From Myxococcales bacterium (GTDB lineage: Bacteria > Myxococcota_A > Polyangia > Haliangiales > Haliangiaceae), in NCBI GenBank assembly GCA_016717005.1, contig JADJUF010000008.1:387501-451500 (forward strand): a DNA stretch of 64,000 nucleotides. Direction: 5' to 3'. Of this stretch, positions 41,873-51,543 are shown one piece after another. The notes beneath the pieces were generated by a model that saw nothing but the letters and a program-made list of their open reading frames with translations, had not been told where the DNA came from and did no database searches. Within the stretch, counting starts at the first letter, position 1; each line of letters begins with the position of its first letter. Made by a program: the position numbers and the translations under genes.

Positions 41873-43011
41873 CGATCGATCGCGCGGCGTCGATCGACAC
41901 GATCCTGGCGCAAGGCGGAGCCCCGATCGATCCGGCCTACGGCGAGGTGGTGCCGCCGATCCGCGTGTCGACGACCTACGCGCGCGACCCGGCCTACCAG
42001 CTGCCGACCCGCGCCGCCTACAGCCGCGACGACAACCCGACCTCGCGGCCGGCCGAGGCGCTGCTGGCGGCGCTCGAGGGCGGGCCCGAGGCGATGATGT
42101 TCGCGTCGGGGATGGCCGCGGCGACCGCCGTGATCCAGGCGCTCGCGCCCGGCGACCACGTGATCGCGCCGCGGATGATGTACTGGGGCCTGCGCGGCTG
42201 GCTGGTCGAGCACTGCCGGCGCTTCGGCCTGGGACTCGATCTGGTCGACACCCACGTCACCGACGCGGTGCGGGCGGCGCTGCGCCCGGGCACGACGAGG
42301 CTGGTGTGGCTCGAGGTGCCGGCCAACCCGACCTGGGACGTGGCCGACGTGGCCGCGATCGCCACGCTGGCCCACGCCGCCGGCGCGCGGGTCGCGGTCG
42401 ACGCGACCGCGGCGACGCCGGTGCACCTGCGGGCGCTCGCGCTCGGCGCCGATCTGGTGATGCACTCGGCCACCAAGTACCTGAACGGCCACTCCGACGT
42501 GATCGCCGGCGCGCTGGTGACCGCCGCCCTCGACGAGGCCTGGCAGCGGCTGCGCGCGCACCGCCACGACGTCGGCGCGGTGCTCGGGCCGTTCGAGGCG
42601 TGGCTGGTCCACCGCGGCATGCGCACGCTGGCGGTGCGGGTCCGGCGCCAGAGCGCCGGCGCCCTCGCGGTCGCGACCGCGCTCGCCGGGCACCCCGGGC
42701 TGGTCGACGTGCTCTACCCGGGCCTACCCACGCACCCGCACCACGCGGTCGCCGCGCGCCAGCTGCACGACGGCTTCGGCGGCATGCTGTCGCTCCGGGT
42801 CGCCGGCGGCGCCGAGGCCGCGCTCGCGGTCGCCGGCCGGCTGCGGTTGTTCGCCCGCGCGACCTCGCTCGGCGGCGTCGAGTCGCTGGTCGAGCACCGC
42901 GCGTCGGTCGAACCACCCGACTCGCCGGTGCCGCACGATCTGTTGCGCCTGTCGATCGGCCTCGAGGACCCCGGCGAGCTGATCGACGATCTCCGCGCCG
43001 CACTCGGTTAG
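41869..43011 (+). CDS. Cys/Met metabolism PLP-dependent enzyme (cystathionine lyase/synthase-like)
   Basis: 380 residues, fold type I. PLP lysine is K203 in MHSATKYLNGHSD. Also seen are YSRDDNPTSRPAEALLAALEGG, FASGMAAATAVI, VWLEVPANPTWDVADVA and VDATAATPVHLRAL. At the usual YGGTYRLF segment it has MYWGLRGWLV, a variant seen in a subgroup of cystathionine beta/gamma-lyase-like proteins. Lyase versus synthase cannot be decided. It is coupled to the preceding thioredoxin-like gene by an ATGA overlap, which hints at sulphur metabolism only by proximity. Confidence 0.88.
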   Translation: MTIDRAASIDTILAQGGAPIDPAYGEVVPPIRVSTTYARDPAYQLPTRAAYSRDDNPTSRPAEALLAALEGGPEAMMFASGMAAATAVIQALAPGDHVIAPRMMYWGLRGWLVEHCRRFGLGLDLVDTHVTDAVRAALRPGTTRLVWLEVPANPTWDVADVAAIATLAHAAGARVAVDATAATPVHLRALALGADLVMHSATKYLNGHSDVIAGALVTAALDEAWQRLRAHRHDVGAVLGPFEAWLVHRGMRTLAVRVRRQSAGALAVATALAGHPGLVDVLYPGLPTHPHHAVAARQLHDGFGGMLSLRVAGGAEAALAVAGRLRLFARATSLGGVESLVEHRASVEPPDSPVPHDLLRLSIGLEDPGELIDDLRAALG

Positions 43012-43078
43012 CAGCGGCCAACGGTCGATCGAGCGACTGGTCTGGCCACCTGCTCCGGCCCGTGCTCCAGTCGCGGCC

Positions 43079-43957
43079 ATGCGCCAGCCCGTGATCGCCC
43101 TCCTCCTCGTGTCCGCGGTCGCCTGCGGCGGCGACGACACCTCCGCCGGTGCCGACGCCGGCCTCGACAGCGGCTCGACCGTCCACGCGTTCGTGCCGAC
43201 GCCGACCGGCACCTGCCCGCCGCTGGTCACGGGCGATCAGATGTTCGCGCCCGGCGGCGTCGCGCCGCGCCGGGTCAAGCTGACGCTCAGCCCCAGCGCC
43301 GCCCGCGGGCCGCTGATCCTCTACTGGCACGCCACCGGCAGCAACACCGACGAGGCCGCCTACGCGCTCGGCGCCACCCAGCAGGCGCTGGTCGACGCCG
43401 GCGCGGTCATCGCGGTGCCCGCGGCCGATCCCGCGGCCGGGCAGTTCCCGTGGTTCATCGTCAACCAGAGCACCCGCCAGGACGACTTCCTCGTGGCCGA
43501 CGAGATCGTCGCGTGCCTGGCCCAGGCCAACCGCATCGACACCGATCGCGTCCACTCGATGGGCATGAGCGCCGGCGGCCTGCAGACGACCGGCATGACG
43601 TTCCTGCGCGGCACGTACATCGCCTCGGTCGCGACCTACTCGGGCGGCGTCCCCTCGATCTTCACGCCGCCGCCGCTCGATCCCGACAACAAGTCGGCCG
43701 CGCTGATCTTCTACGGCGGCACGTCGGACAACGTCTTCAACGTCGACTTCCAGGACGCGGCGATGCGCTTCTACACGCTGCTCACCGACGGCGGTCACTA
43801 CGCCGCGCTGTGCAACCACAACACGGGCCACGCGATCCCGCGCGACGCCGCGCCCTCGGTCGCGCAGTTCTTCGCCGACAACCCGTTCGGCGCCTGGCCG
43901 TCGCCCTACGCCGCGGCCGGCCTGCCCGCCAGCTTCCCGGCCTACTGCGCGCGCTGA
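43079..43957 (+). CDS. alpha/beta-hydrolase lipoprotein (PHB depolymerase/esterase-like)
   Basis: 292 residues with a lipobox (LVSAVAC). It has the alpha/beta-hydrolase core: PLILYWHATGSNTDE, nucleophile elbow GMSAGG, LIFYGGTSDNVF supplying the Asp, and HNTGHAIP supplying the His. It resembles polyhydroxybutyrate depolymerase/feruloyl-esterase-type secreted enzymes. The substrate is unknown. It follows the PLP enzyme by 67 bases and may have its own promoter. Confidence 0.8.
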   Translation: MRQPVIALLLVSAVACGGDDTSAGADAGLDSGSTVHAFVPTPTGTCPPLVTGDQMFAPGGVAPRRVKLTLSPSAARGPLILYWHATGSNTDEAAYALGATQQALVDAGAVIAVPAADPAAGQFPWFIVNQSTRQDDFLVADEIVACLAQANRIDTDRVHSMGMSAGGLQTTGMTFLRGTYIASVATYSGGVPSIFTPPPLDPDNKSAALIFYGGTSDNVFNVDFQDAAMRFYTLLTDGGHYAALCNHNTGHAIPRDAAPSVAQFFADNPFGAWPSPYAAAGLPASFPAYCAR

Positions 43958-44050
43958 TCACCGCGCCGCCCCGGCCGCCCGCCGCGTCGGCCAGGAACGC
44001 GCGCTGATCACCGCGCTCGCCGCCCGCCGCCGGTCGGCCAGGCCGCGCGC
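43951..44050. repeat. 50-base tandem duplication spanning the esterase stop
   Basis: gcgctgatcaccgcg at 43951 recurs at 44001, and both copies continue through a similar proline/alanine-codon run to gtcggccagg. The second copy is slightly diverged. The first copy contains the esterase stop (TGA 43955-43957). It lies in the 177-base gap before the prfB end; the rest of that gap holds nothing recognisable. Confidence 0.8.
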
Positions 44051-44134
44051 GTCCTGCCGGCGCCGACCACGCATCCACGCCGCCGCCCCGGCGGGTCCGC
44101 GCGCGCGCCCCCGCCGTGCACCAGCGCCCGAGGC

Positions 44135-45260
44135 CTACGCGGTCGCGCCGGCGCGCTGGAGCAGGTACGTGCGGATCAGCTCGTCGAGGTCGCCGTCGAG
44201 CACGGCCGAGACCTGGCTGGTCTTGACCTCGGTGCGGTGGTCGTTGACCTGCTGGTACGGGAACAGCACGTAGCTGCGGATCTGGCTGCCCCACTCGATC
44301 CGGAGCTTGGCCTTGGCCTCCTCGGCCGCCTTGGCCTCGCGCTTGGAGACCTCGAGCTCGTACATGCGCGCGCTCAGCATCTTCATCGCCTTGGCCTTGT
44401 TCGAGTGCTGGCTGCGCTCGTTCTGGCACTGGACGACGATGCCGGTCGGCAGGTGGGTGATGCGCACCGCCGAGTCGGTCTTGTTGACGTGCTGCCCGCC
44501 GGCGCCGCCGGCGCGGTAGGTGTCGATCTTGAGGTCCTCGGTGTTGATGTCGACGACGATGTCGTCGTCGATGTCCGGGGTGATCGTCATCGACGCGAAC
44601 GAGGTCTGGCGCCGGCCCTGCTGATCGAACGGCGACACCCGCACCAGCCGGTGGACGCCGTTCTCGGCCTTGAGCAGGCCGAACGCGTTCTCGCCGGTGA
44701 TGATCATCGTCGCGCCCTTGATGCCGGCCTCCTCGGCCGGCTGCTCGTCGACGACCTCGGTCTTCCAGCCCTTGCGCTCGGCGTAGCGCATGATCATGCG
44801 CATCAACATCTGGGCCCAGTCCGAGGCGTCGACGCCGCCGGCGCCGGCCTGGATCTGGACGATCGCGCCCTGGCCGTCGAACTCGCCCGAGAGCATCCGC
44901 CGGAACTCGAGGTCGTCGAGCGCGGCGCTCACCGCCTTGGCGGCGGCGACCGCCTCCTGGCCGGTGGCCTCGTCGCTGGCCTCGTCGGCCAGCTCGAGCA
45001 GGATCTCGGCGTCCGACAGCGCCCGCATCTGGTTGTCGTAGGCCGACACCAGCGACTTGAGCGACTTGGTCTGCTTGGTGATCGCCTGGGCCCGCTCGCG
45101 GTCGTTCCAGAACGACGGCGCGTTGGCCAGCGACTCCAGCTCCTCGATCTTCAGGCGCTTGGGTTCGAGGTCAAAGTAACCTCCGGAGCGACTCGGCCTT
45201 GCCCGAGAGCTCCTTCAAGAGGTCGCGGACCTCGCGCACGTCGACAGTGGTCAGCGGCAT
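44135..45260 (-). CDS. prfB: peptide chain release factor 2, with programmed +1 frameshift
   Basis: About 374 residues in two frames. A 29-codon leader starts at ATG 45260 (MPLTTVDVREVRDLL) and ends RRLL followed by TGA at 45171-45173. Ribosomes shift +1 on CTT-TGA-C to read LDLEPKRLKIEELE and the rest. The main part has the RF2 stop-recognition SPF (RVSPFDQQG) and the catalytic GGQ (RAGGAGGQHVNKTD). RF2 recognises UGA and UAA, so low RF2 increases the shift and restores its own level. purF ends eight bases from the prfB start, same strand. Confidence 0.96.
45170..45182 (-). promoter_or_regulatory. prfB programmed +1 frameshift site
   Basis: Read on the minus strand the site is AGG-TTA-CTT-TGA-C: a Shine-Dalgarno-like AGG three bases before the slippery CTT, then the UGA stop followed by C, the weakest termination context. 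This matches the classical bacterial prfB autoregulatory site. Confidence 0.93.
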
Positions 45261-45268
45261 GGCGCACC

Positions 45269-46665
<1,397 letters not shown>

Positions 46666-46772
46666 GGGGTTCCCGGTACCACGCCCGGTCGGCCCTGTCA
46701 TCCGGCGATCACCTCCACACGGATGGGCTGAAACCTTGTGCAAACCCAGTCCGTACCCGACAATATCGTCCG

Positions 46773-47732
46773 GTGACTGCCAAGGTCCTCTGGCGCCACG
46801 CACAGGGCATCGAGGGCTCGATCGAGCTCGGTGCGCAAGAGATCCGGGTCGGAAGGGCCATGGATTGCGCGATCCGCACCGACGACGCGATGGTGTCTCG
46901 ACACCACGCGCGCATCGTCTGGGGCGGTGGCGGATACGTGGTCGAAGATCTCGGCTCCGCCAACAAGGTCTTCTACCAGGAGCAGCAGGTGCAACAGCAC
47001 ATGCTGCGGCACGGCGACGCCGTCCGCTGCGGCAGCCTGTGGCTGCGGTTCGTGGACACGTCCCAGCTCGGCCAGCCCGCGCCCGCCGCCCCGGCGGCGA
47101 TCCCGCCCCCGCAGGCCGTGCCCCAGCCCGTCGGCATGGCCCCGACCGGCGCCCAGCAGGCCGCCCCCATGGCGGTCAACATCGAGGGTTTCGGGCCGAT
47201 GCAACCGATGGCGCCCGCGGCCCCGCCACCGATGGCCGCCCCGGCGCCGGCGCCGCAGCCCCAGGCCGCCACGCCGAGCGGCGAGAACGACGAGGAGATC
47301 CGCCGCCTCCGGCGCCGCATCGATCAGCTCCAGGCCGAGCTCCGCGTCTACCGCGGCGGCAAGGTCGGCCAGGAGAAGGCCCGGCGCATGGAGGATCTCG
47401 AGAACGATCTGTCCAACGCCGAGGTCGAGCGCGATCGCTTCAAGGTCCGGATCTCCGAGCTCGAGGGCACGCTCCAGGCCGAGAGCGGCAGCGCCAAGGT
47501 CCAGCGCGCGGTCGAGATCCGCGGCAAGGCCGCCGAGATGGTGACCTCGCTCAACGACGTCCTGTCGAGCCTGCGCATCGAGGTCATGGCCGCCGAGGGC
47601 GAGTTCGACCAGTTCTCGCACCAGCTCCCCCGCGCCTCCTTCGAGCTGATCCGTCAGTCGATGAAGAACGCCGCCGACTGCGCCGACCAGGCCCGCGAGC
47701 TCCTGCGCTCCCTCCGCGAGATCGCCAGCTGA
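46773..47732 (+). CDS. FHA-domain protein with C-terminal coiled coil
   Basis: 319 residues. The N-terminal FHA domain (about 10-92) has IRVGRAMDCAIRTDD and MVSRHHARI, the phosphothreonine-binding loops, followed by VEDLGSANKVFY. A Pro/Ala/Met-rich linker (residues 95-170) leads to a heptad-rich coiled coil (ENDEEIRRLRRRIDQLQAEL through SELEGTLQ) and a helical tail (MVTSLNDVLSSLRIEV). It is cytoplasmic, a likely reader of Ser/Thr kinase phosphorylation. GTG 46773 is chosen because the FHA strand starts there. It is divergent from purF over 107 bases. Confidence 0.9.
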   Translation: MTAKVLWRHAQGIEGSIELGAQEIRVGRAMDCAIRTDDAMVSRHHARIVWGGGGYVVEDLGSANKVFYQEQQVQQHMLRHGDAVRCGSLWLRFVDTSQLGQPAPAAPAAIPPPQAVPQPVGMAPTGAQQAAPMAVNIEGFGPMQPMAPAAPPPMAAPAPAPQPQAATPSGENDEEIRRLRRRIDQLQAELRVYRGGKVGQEKARRMEDLENDLSNAEVERDRFKVRISELEGTLQAESGSAKVQRAVEIRGKAAEMVTSLNDVLSSLRIEVMAAEGEFDQFSHQLPRASFELIRQSMKNAADCADQARELLRSLREIAS

Positions 47733-47756
47733 GTTTCCGCGAGGAGCCTGTTCTTT

Positions 47757-47783
47757 GGGAGGAGCTTTCGCAAAGCTCCTCCC
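47757..47783 (+). terminator. strong hairpin after the FHA gene
   Basis: A perfect 12-base-pair stem (gggaggagcttt / aaagctcctccc) with a three-base loop (cgc), 25 bases after the FHA stop. No T-run follows on either strand, so it may act with Rho or as an mRNA 3' stabiliser rather than as a classical intrinsic terminator. Confidence 0.55.
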
Positions 47784-47862
47784 CCGGCATCCGCCGGGGC
47801 CCCCGCCTGAAACGGCCCAGATCCCGGATCGTCGCGTCGGCGTAGACGTAGTTGGTTGACGG

Positions 47863-48226
47863 GGGGATGACTGGGGCGGGCGCTGGGGGCGGGGGGCGGC
47901 GCGCGGTTCACGTTCGCTGGTGCCCTGGCGCGTCGCCGCTCGCTACCGTCGGGGCCCGTGATCGCCAGGCCCCGTCCGTCTCGCATCTGGCCGCGCCCCG
48001 CCCGTCGCCCCGCGGGGCTGGCCCCGCTCGCCGACGCCGCCCGCCGCGGCCGTGATCGCCTCCTGGTCGGGGTGCCCGCGGCGTCGCCACGAGCGGCGAG
48101 CGAGGTGGTCGGGTCTCCGTCGGCCCGAAGTTCCGCGGGGGGGGCCCGGACGGTCGGGGGGTCGCCCCAACCGCGGCCCGAGGGGACCCGCGCCACCCCC
48201 AGCGCCTCCCGCCTCCAGTCATCCCC
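47863..48226. repeat. second inverted-repeat-bounded intergenic element
   Basis: The 512-base gap between the FHA gene and the small gene at 48245 contains imperfect inverted repeats: the left arm ggggatgactgg.ggcggg...cgctggggg at 47863-47896 pairs with the right arm at 48192-48226. The interior is G/C-run-rich with further partial dyads (ggggcccg, gtcgccgctcgc). Open frames through it have no credible start, signal or domain. It resembles the 25.97-26.25 kb element in layout: it lies just downstream of a gene and has no transposase. Confidence 0.6.
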
Positions 48227-48244
48227 GCGCCGCCGCCTCCAGCG

Positions 48245-48460
48245 CTAGACCTGCTCAGCAGCCATCGGCGCGTGCAGCGCATGCCAGCGCCGCACCGCCT
48301 CCGCCTTCGCGGGTTCGATCAGCTCCGCCACCGCCGCGATCTCGTCCGGATCACCGGTGGGTGCGAACACCTCGGGCGGACACAGCACGAACGCAAGCAC
48401 GTCGAGTGCACGCGCGGGGTCGGGGGTGAACCCGCTGGCGAAGACAGTCTCGGCGGCCAT
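48245..48460 (-). CDS. small hypothetical protein
   Basis: 71 residues, acidic and helical (AAETVFASGFTPDPARALDV, EIAAVAELIEPAKAEAVRRW). The ATG at 48460 has gaggg eight bases upstream. Composition looks coding, but I recognise no family and there is no signal peptide. Its closest upstream neighbour on the same strand is the tail-tube-like gene (48536-49453), 75 bases away, so it could be a small partner of that protein, but nothing proves it. Confidence 0.5.
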   Translation of the reverse strand: MAAETVFASGFTPDPARALDVLAFVLCPPEVFAPTGDPDEIAAVAELIEPAKAEAVRRWHALHAPMAAEQV

Positions 48461-48535
48461 GGGCCACCCTCACACCGTCGATCGAGCCGGGCAACTTTTC
48501 CCTCGGGGGTGGGATCGCCCCGCCGCCGACGGGAT

Positions 48536-49453
48536 CTACAGCTTCGTGAACGTGAGGCTCTCGATCGCCATCTCCACCTTCACCAGGCGCACGTCCTCGT
48601 TCGCCGCGTCGCTCTTGTCGGGCTGGACGTTGAACACGTGGCAGCCCACGAAGTGGATCTTGCCCTTGGGCGTCTTGGAGTTGTCGAAGTACGTGACGTC
48701 GGCGTTGGTCATCGGCGGCCGCTCGCCCGTGGCCGCCTTCTTCATGAGGGTCATGAAGTACTCGGCGTCGACCTCGGGCAGCGAGAACGAGATGTTCGGC
48801 TGCTCGATCTTGCCGCCGAGCTTGATCGGCTCGAGCCGGCCCGCGTGGTGGTACTCGATCGTCTTGGACTTCAGGCTGAAGCCCTCGACCTTGGTGACGC
48901 GCTTGACCGCGCTCTCCGGCGCCCCGTCGAAGCTGAAGTCGAAGTTGCACGCGGCGATGTGCTGCTGCTGGGCCTGGGCCGCGTCGTGCTGCATCACCGA
49001 GCCCGGCCCGGGCTGCTCGTAGGCCAGGGTCTCGGCCTGGATGGTGATGGTGACGTTGGCGGCGTTCTTGTCGTTGCTATCGAACTTCGGGAAGTCGAGA
49101 CACTCGATCACCGCGTCGCAGAAGCTCCGCCGAGCCTTCTCGTTGTAGTTGTAGTCGCCCGCGACCAGCGCGCCGTGCTTCCGCTCGCAGTCGCCGGTGC
49201 AGAACGAGTTCATCCACTTGTAGAGCGCGTCGCCCGCGGCCAGCCCCGCGACGACCTTGATCGGCTCGTACTTGACCTTGCCGTTCTGCCGCCAGATCGC
49301 GCCCTTGTGCTCGTTGGCGTGATAGGTGATGACCTCGGTCTTGATGGTGCCGCCCTCGATCGAGCGCACCGTCGACGTCGGCACACCCTCGAGCTCGAGG
49401 TTGAAGTGCGCGGACGAGTAGACATCAGGGGACTGGCTGGGATTAGCTGGCAT
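48536..49453 (-). CDS. duplicated phage tail-tube (gp19/Hcp)-like protein
   Basis: 305 residues built from two similar halves. Each starts with a beta strand then a loop and helix as in contractile tail-tube proteins: HFNLELEGVPTSTVRSIEGG...IKTEVITYH in the first and NFDFSFDGAPESAVKRVTKVEG...SLKSKTIEYHH in the second. Each ends with a long strand (NVTITIQAETLAY; VKVEMAIESLTFTKL). Both share the EPIKV/EPIKL-G strand. No sheath, baseplate, VgrG or ClpV is near. It may be a tube subunit for a T6SS/eCIS/phage-like particle or a repurposed secreted protein. Fold assignment is by pattern and is moderate. Confidence 0.62.
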   Translation of the reverse strand: MPANPSQSPDVYSSAHFNLELEGVPTSTVRSIEGGTIKTEVITYHANEHKGAIWRQNGKVKYEPIKVVAGLAAGDALYKWMNSFCTGDCERKHGALVAGDYNYNEKARRSFCDAVIECLDFPKFDSNDKNAANVTITIQAETLAYEQPGPGSVMQHDAAQAQQQHIAACNFDFSFDGAPESAVKRVTKVEGFSLKSKTIEYHHAGRLEPIKLGGKIEQPNISFSLPEVDAEYFMTLMKKAATGERPPMTNADVTYFDNSKTPKGKIHFVGCHVFNVQPDKSDAANEDVRLVKVEMAIESLTFTKL

Positions 49454-49534
49454 GGAAGACCTCGAGGGAGTGTACACGACGGCCTCGCAGGACCGCCGGA
49501 TACGACCGGTCGCTCCCATGGTACGGTGGTCCCC

Positions 49535-50143
49535 GTGGAAACCTTCCCGGCGGCGGTCGCGGGCCAGCCCGGCCCCGCGCCGGGAAGCGCTCGATCTCGC
49601 ACGCGAAAGCGCCGCCGCCACAGCTTCGCCAAGGGCTTCCTGGTCGGCGCGTTGCTGGTCATTCCACTGATATCACTAGCGATCTTCGCCGTCAGTCGCC
49701 TGGGCCTGGGCGGGGAGCGACCGGGGATCATCGCGATCGTCCGGCTGGTGACCGTGTTCGCCGTGCTGCCCGCGGTCGTTACCGCCGGCGGCGTCGGCCG
49801 CCTCGCCGCGCAGGCCAGCCTCCACGGCGGGCGCCGGCGCGCGGTCTGGGTCGCGGCGCGCGCGCTGGCGTTCGGCGGTGCCGGCCTGGCGATCATCGGG
49901 GCCATGCCGTGCGAGGTGACGCCCGAGACGTGGCCAGGATGGGTCGTGCTCGCCGCCGCCGGCATGGTCGCGGGCGCGCTCGCCGGGATCGGCGTCGGCC
50001 TCGCGTGTGGCGGGCCGATGCCGTCGCTGACCGACCTCGGGATCTGGCCCCACGACGGCTCGGTCGGCCGCGCCGTCGAGCGGGTGATCACCCGCGCCCG
50101 CCGCCGGCCCACCACCGGGCCGCCCCCGACCGACCGGCCGTGA
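49535..50143 (+). CDS. membrane protein, function unknown
   Basis: 202 residues with four hydrophobic helices (FLVGALLVIPLISLAIFAV, IIAIVRLVTVFAVLPAVVTAG, VWVAARALAFGGAGLAIIG, WVVLAAAGMVAGALAGIGVGLA). A basic N-terminal tail (SARSRTRKRRRHSFAK) precedes them, which should face the cytoplasm, and the C-terminus is Arg/Pro-rich. No family is recognised. The GTG at 49535 is divergent from the tail-tube-like gene (81 bases between). Its stop overlaps the M50-like gene's GTG (GTGA), so the two membrane proteins are coupled. Confidence 0.75.
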   Translation: METFPAAVAGQPGPAPGSARSRTRKRRRHSFAKGFLVGALLVIPLISLAIFAVSRLGLGGERPGIIAIVRLVTVFAVLPAVVTAGGVGRLAAQASLHGGRRRAVWVAARALAFGGAGLAIIGAMPCEVTPETWPGWVVLAAAGMVAGALAGIGVGLACGGPMPSLTDLGIWPHDGSVGRAVERVITRARRRPTTGPPPTDRP

Positions 50144-50892
50144 CCGAGCGCGACGAGTCGCTGCGCCCGCTGGCGCTCGCGCTGGTCGCGAGCGTGGTGC
50201 TGTGGCAGGTGCCGTACGGCCCGTACCTGCTGTACCCGTTCAAGCTGCTCGGCACCTGGTTGCACGAGGGCAGCCACGCGCTGGCGATGCTCATGAGCGG
50301 CGCCGGCTTCTCGGGCATGGAGGTGTTCGCGGACGGCAGCGGCCTGGCCCACGCGCAGTCGCTGGCCGGGCCGATCGCCGGCGGGTTCATCGCCGCCGCC
50401 GGGTACATGGGCGCCCCGGTCGGCGGCGTGATCCTGGTGCTCGGCGCCCGCGATCCGCGCGGCGCGCGGCGCGCGCTGGTCGGCCTGGGGCTGGTGCTCG
50501 CGGTCACCGCGCTGGCGTCGATCACCAACCGCTTCGGCCAGGTCGCGATCGGCGCGACCGGCGCGGTGATCATCGCGGTCGCGGCGGTCCCGCGGCCGCG
50601 GCTGCACGCCGGCCTCGCGCACCTGCTGGCGGCGCAGGCGTGCGTCGGCGCGCTCGTCGACATCCGCGTGCTGTTCCGTCCCAACCTCATCGTCGACGGC
50701 CAGGTCGTGCGCGACTCCGACGCCCACGCCATGGCGGTCGCGACCTTCGGCACCGACGCCAGCTGGGCGGTGTGGACCTGGGCCGCGATCTGGCTGGCGT
50801 GGTCGCTCGCGCTCCTGTTCCTGGTGCTGCGTCGGTTGCGCCGCGCTAGCGCTGCACCGCCATCTGCACCCGGACCTCGACCCGCCGATTGA
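50140..50892 (+). CDS. M50-type membrane metalloprotease-like protein
   Basis: 250 residues, multi-helix. The zinc motif HEGSH lies in GTWLHEGSHALAMLMSG within a membrane segment, as in site-2-protease relatives (M50B-like family). At about 70-100 the stretch AHAQSLAGPIAGGFIAAAGY resembles the second conserved membrane segment, though the usual second Asp motif (LDG-like) is not obvious. Short members like this may be site-2-protease-like or non-proteolytic. The C-terminal 45 bases overlap the converging OmpA gene. Confidence 0.72.
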   Translation: MTERDESLRPLALALVASVVLWQVPYGPYLLYPFKLLGTWLHEGSHALAMLMSGAGFSGMEVFADGSGLAHAQSLAGPIAGGFIAAAGYMGAPVGGVILVLGARDPRGARRALVGLGLVLAVTALASITNRFGQVAIGATGAVIIAVAAVPRPRLHAGLAHLLAAQACVGALVDIRVLFRPNLIVDGQVVRDSDAHAMAVATFGTDASWAVWTWAAIWLAWSLALLFLVLRRLRRASAAPPSAPGPRPAD

Positions 50893-51543
50893 GGCCGGCG
50901 CCGAGGCGCGGCGACCGATCGCCGTAGCCGCGCACGATCAGACGGTCGGCGCTGACGCCGTGGGCGCGCAGGTACTGCTCGACCGCGCGCGCGCGCGCCA
51001 CGTCGAGATCGCCGCGCCGCTCGCCGGGGTCGCGGTGACCGCCGATCTCGACCTGCTGGACCTCGGGGTGGGCGGCGAGCGTGTCCGCCAGGGCGTCGAG
51101 CACCGGCCGGCTCGCGCGCTCGACCTCGGCCTTGCCGGCGCGAAACTCGATCGCGATCACGTCGGGCTCGGCCAGCTCGACGTACTGGGGCGCCGGGCAG
51201 CCGCCGTCGTCGCGGCCGTCGCGCCGCGCCGGCACGAGCGGGCACTTGTCCACGACGTCGGGCACGCCGTCGCCGTCGTTGTCGGGGTCCGGGCAGCCGT
51301 CGTCGTCATCGAAGTCGTCGAAGTCCTCGGGCTGGGTCGGGCACAGATCGGCCCACGCGGCGATGCCGTCGCCGTCGTCGTCAGAGCTCGGATCCGGCCC
51401 CGGCGCCGGCATCGGGGTGCGCGCCGGGCCGCCGGCGGCGCGGCGATCAGCGGCGCGGGCGCGCCGGGCGGGTGACAGCCCGCCAGCGCGAGCGCCAGCG
51501 CGAGCCCCAGCGCGCCGACGTCAGTGGATCGCGTCGCGGCCAT
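50846..51543 (-). pseudogene. OmpA-family lipoprotein with thrombospondin-3-like repeats, frameshifted near its N-terminus
   Basis: A lipoprotein signal at ATG 51543 (ALGLALALALAGCH) is in one frame. After a short Ala/Pro stretch that frame is lost, and another frame carries calcium-binding type 3 repeats (DDDGDGIAAWADLCP, DNDGDGVPDVVDKCP) and an OmpA peptidoglycan-binding domain (IEFRAGKAEVERASRPVLD, VEIGGHRDPGERR, ARARAVEQYLRAHGV, RGYGDRSPR, NRRVEVRV). Adding one C to the cccc run near 51420-51430 joins the halves into about 232 residues. The domain anchors envelope proteins to peptidoglycan. The start overlaps the extensin-like gene by 23 bases. Confidence 0.78.

Noticed and set aside
46736..46764. 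Promoter for the FHA gene (TTGTGC, 17-base spacer, GACAAT)
   Set aside because: Only 3/6 and 4/6 matches to sigma-70 boxes, and it would make a leaderless message; too weak to list.
47846..48241. Small genes in the gap after the FHA gene
   Set aside because: Open frames are Arg/Pro/Ala-rich without ribosome binding sites or motifs; the gap is better explained as an inverted-repeat element.
48536..50892. A type VI secretion or contractile-injection cluster
   Set aside because: Only one tube-like protein is present; no sheath, baseplate, spike, ClpV or membrane-complex genes nearby.
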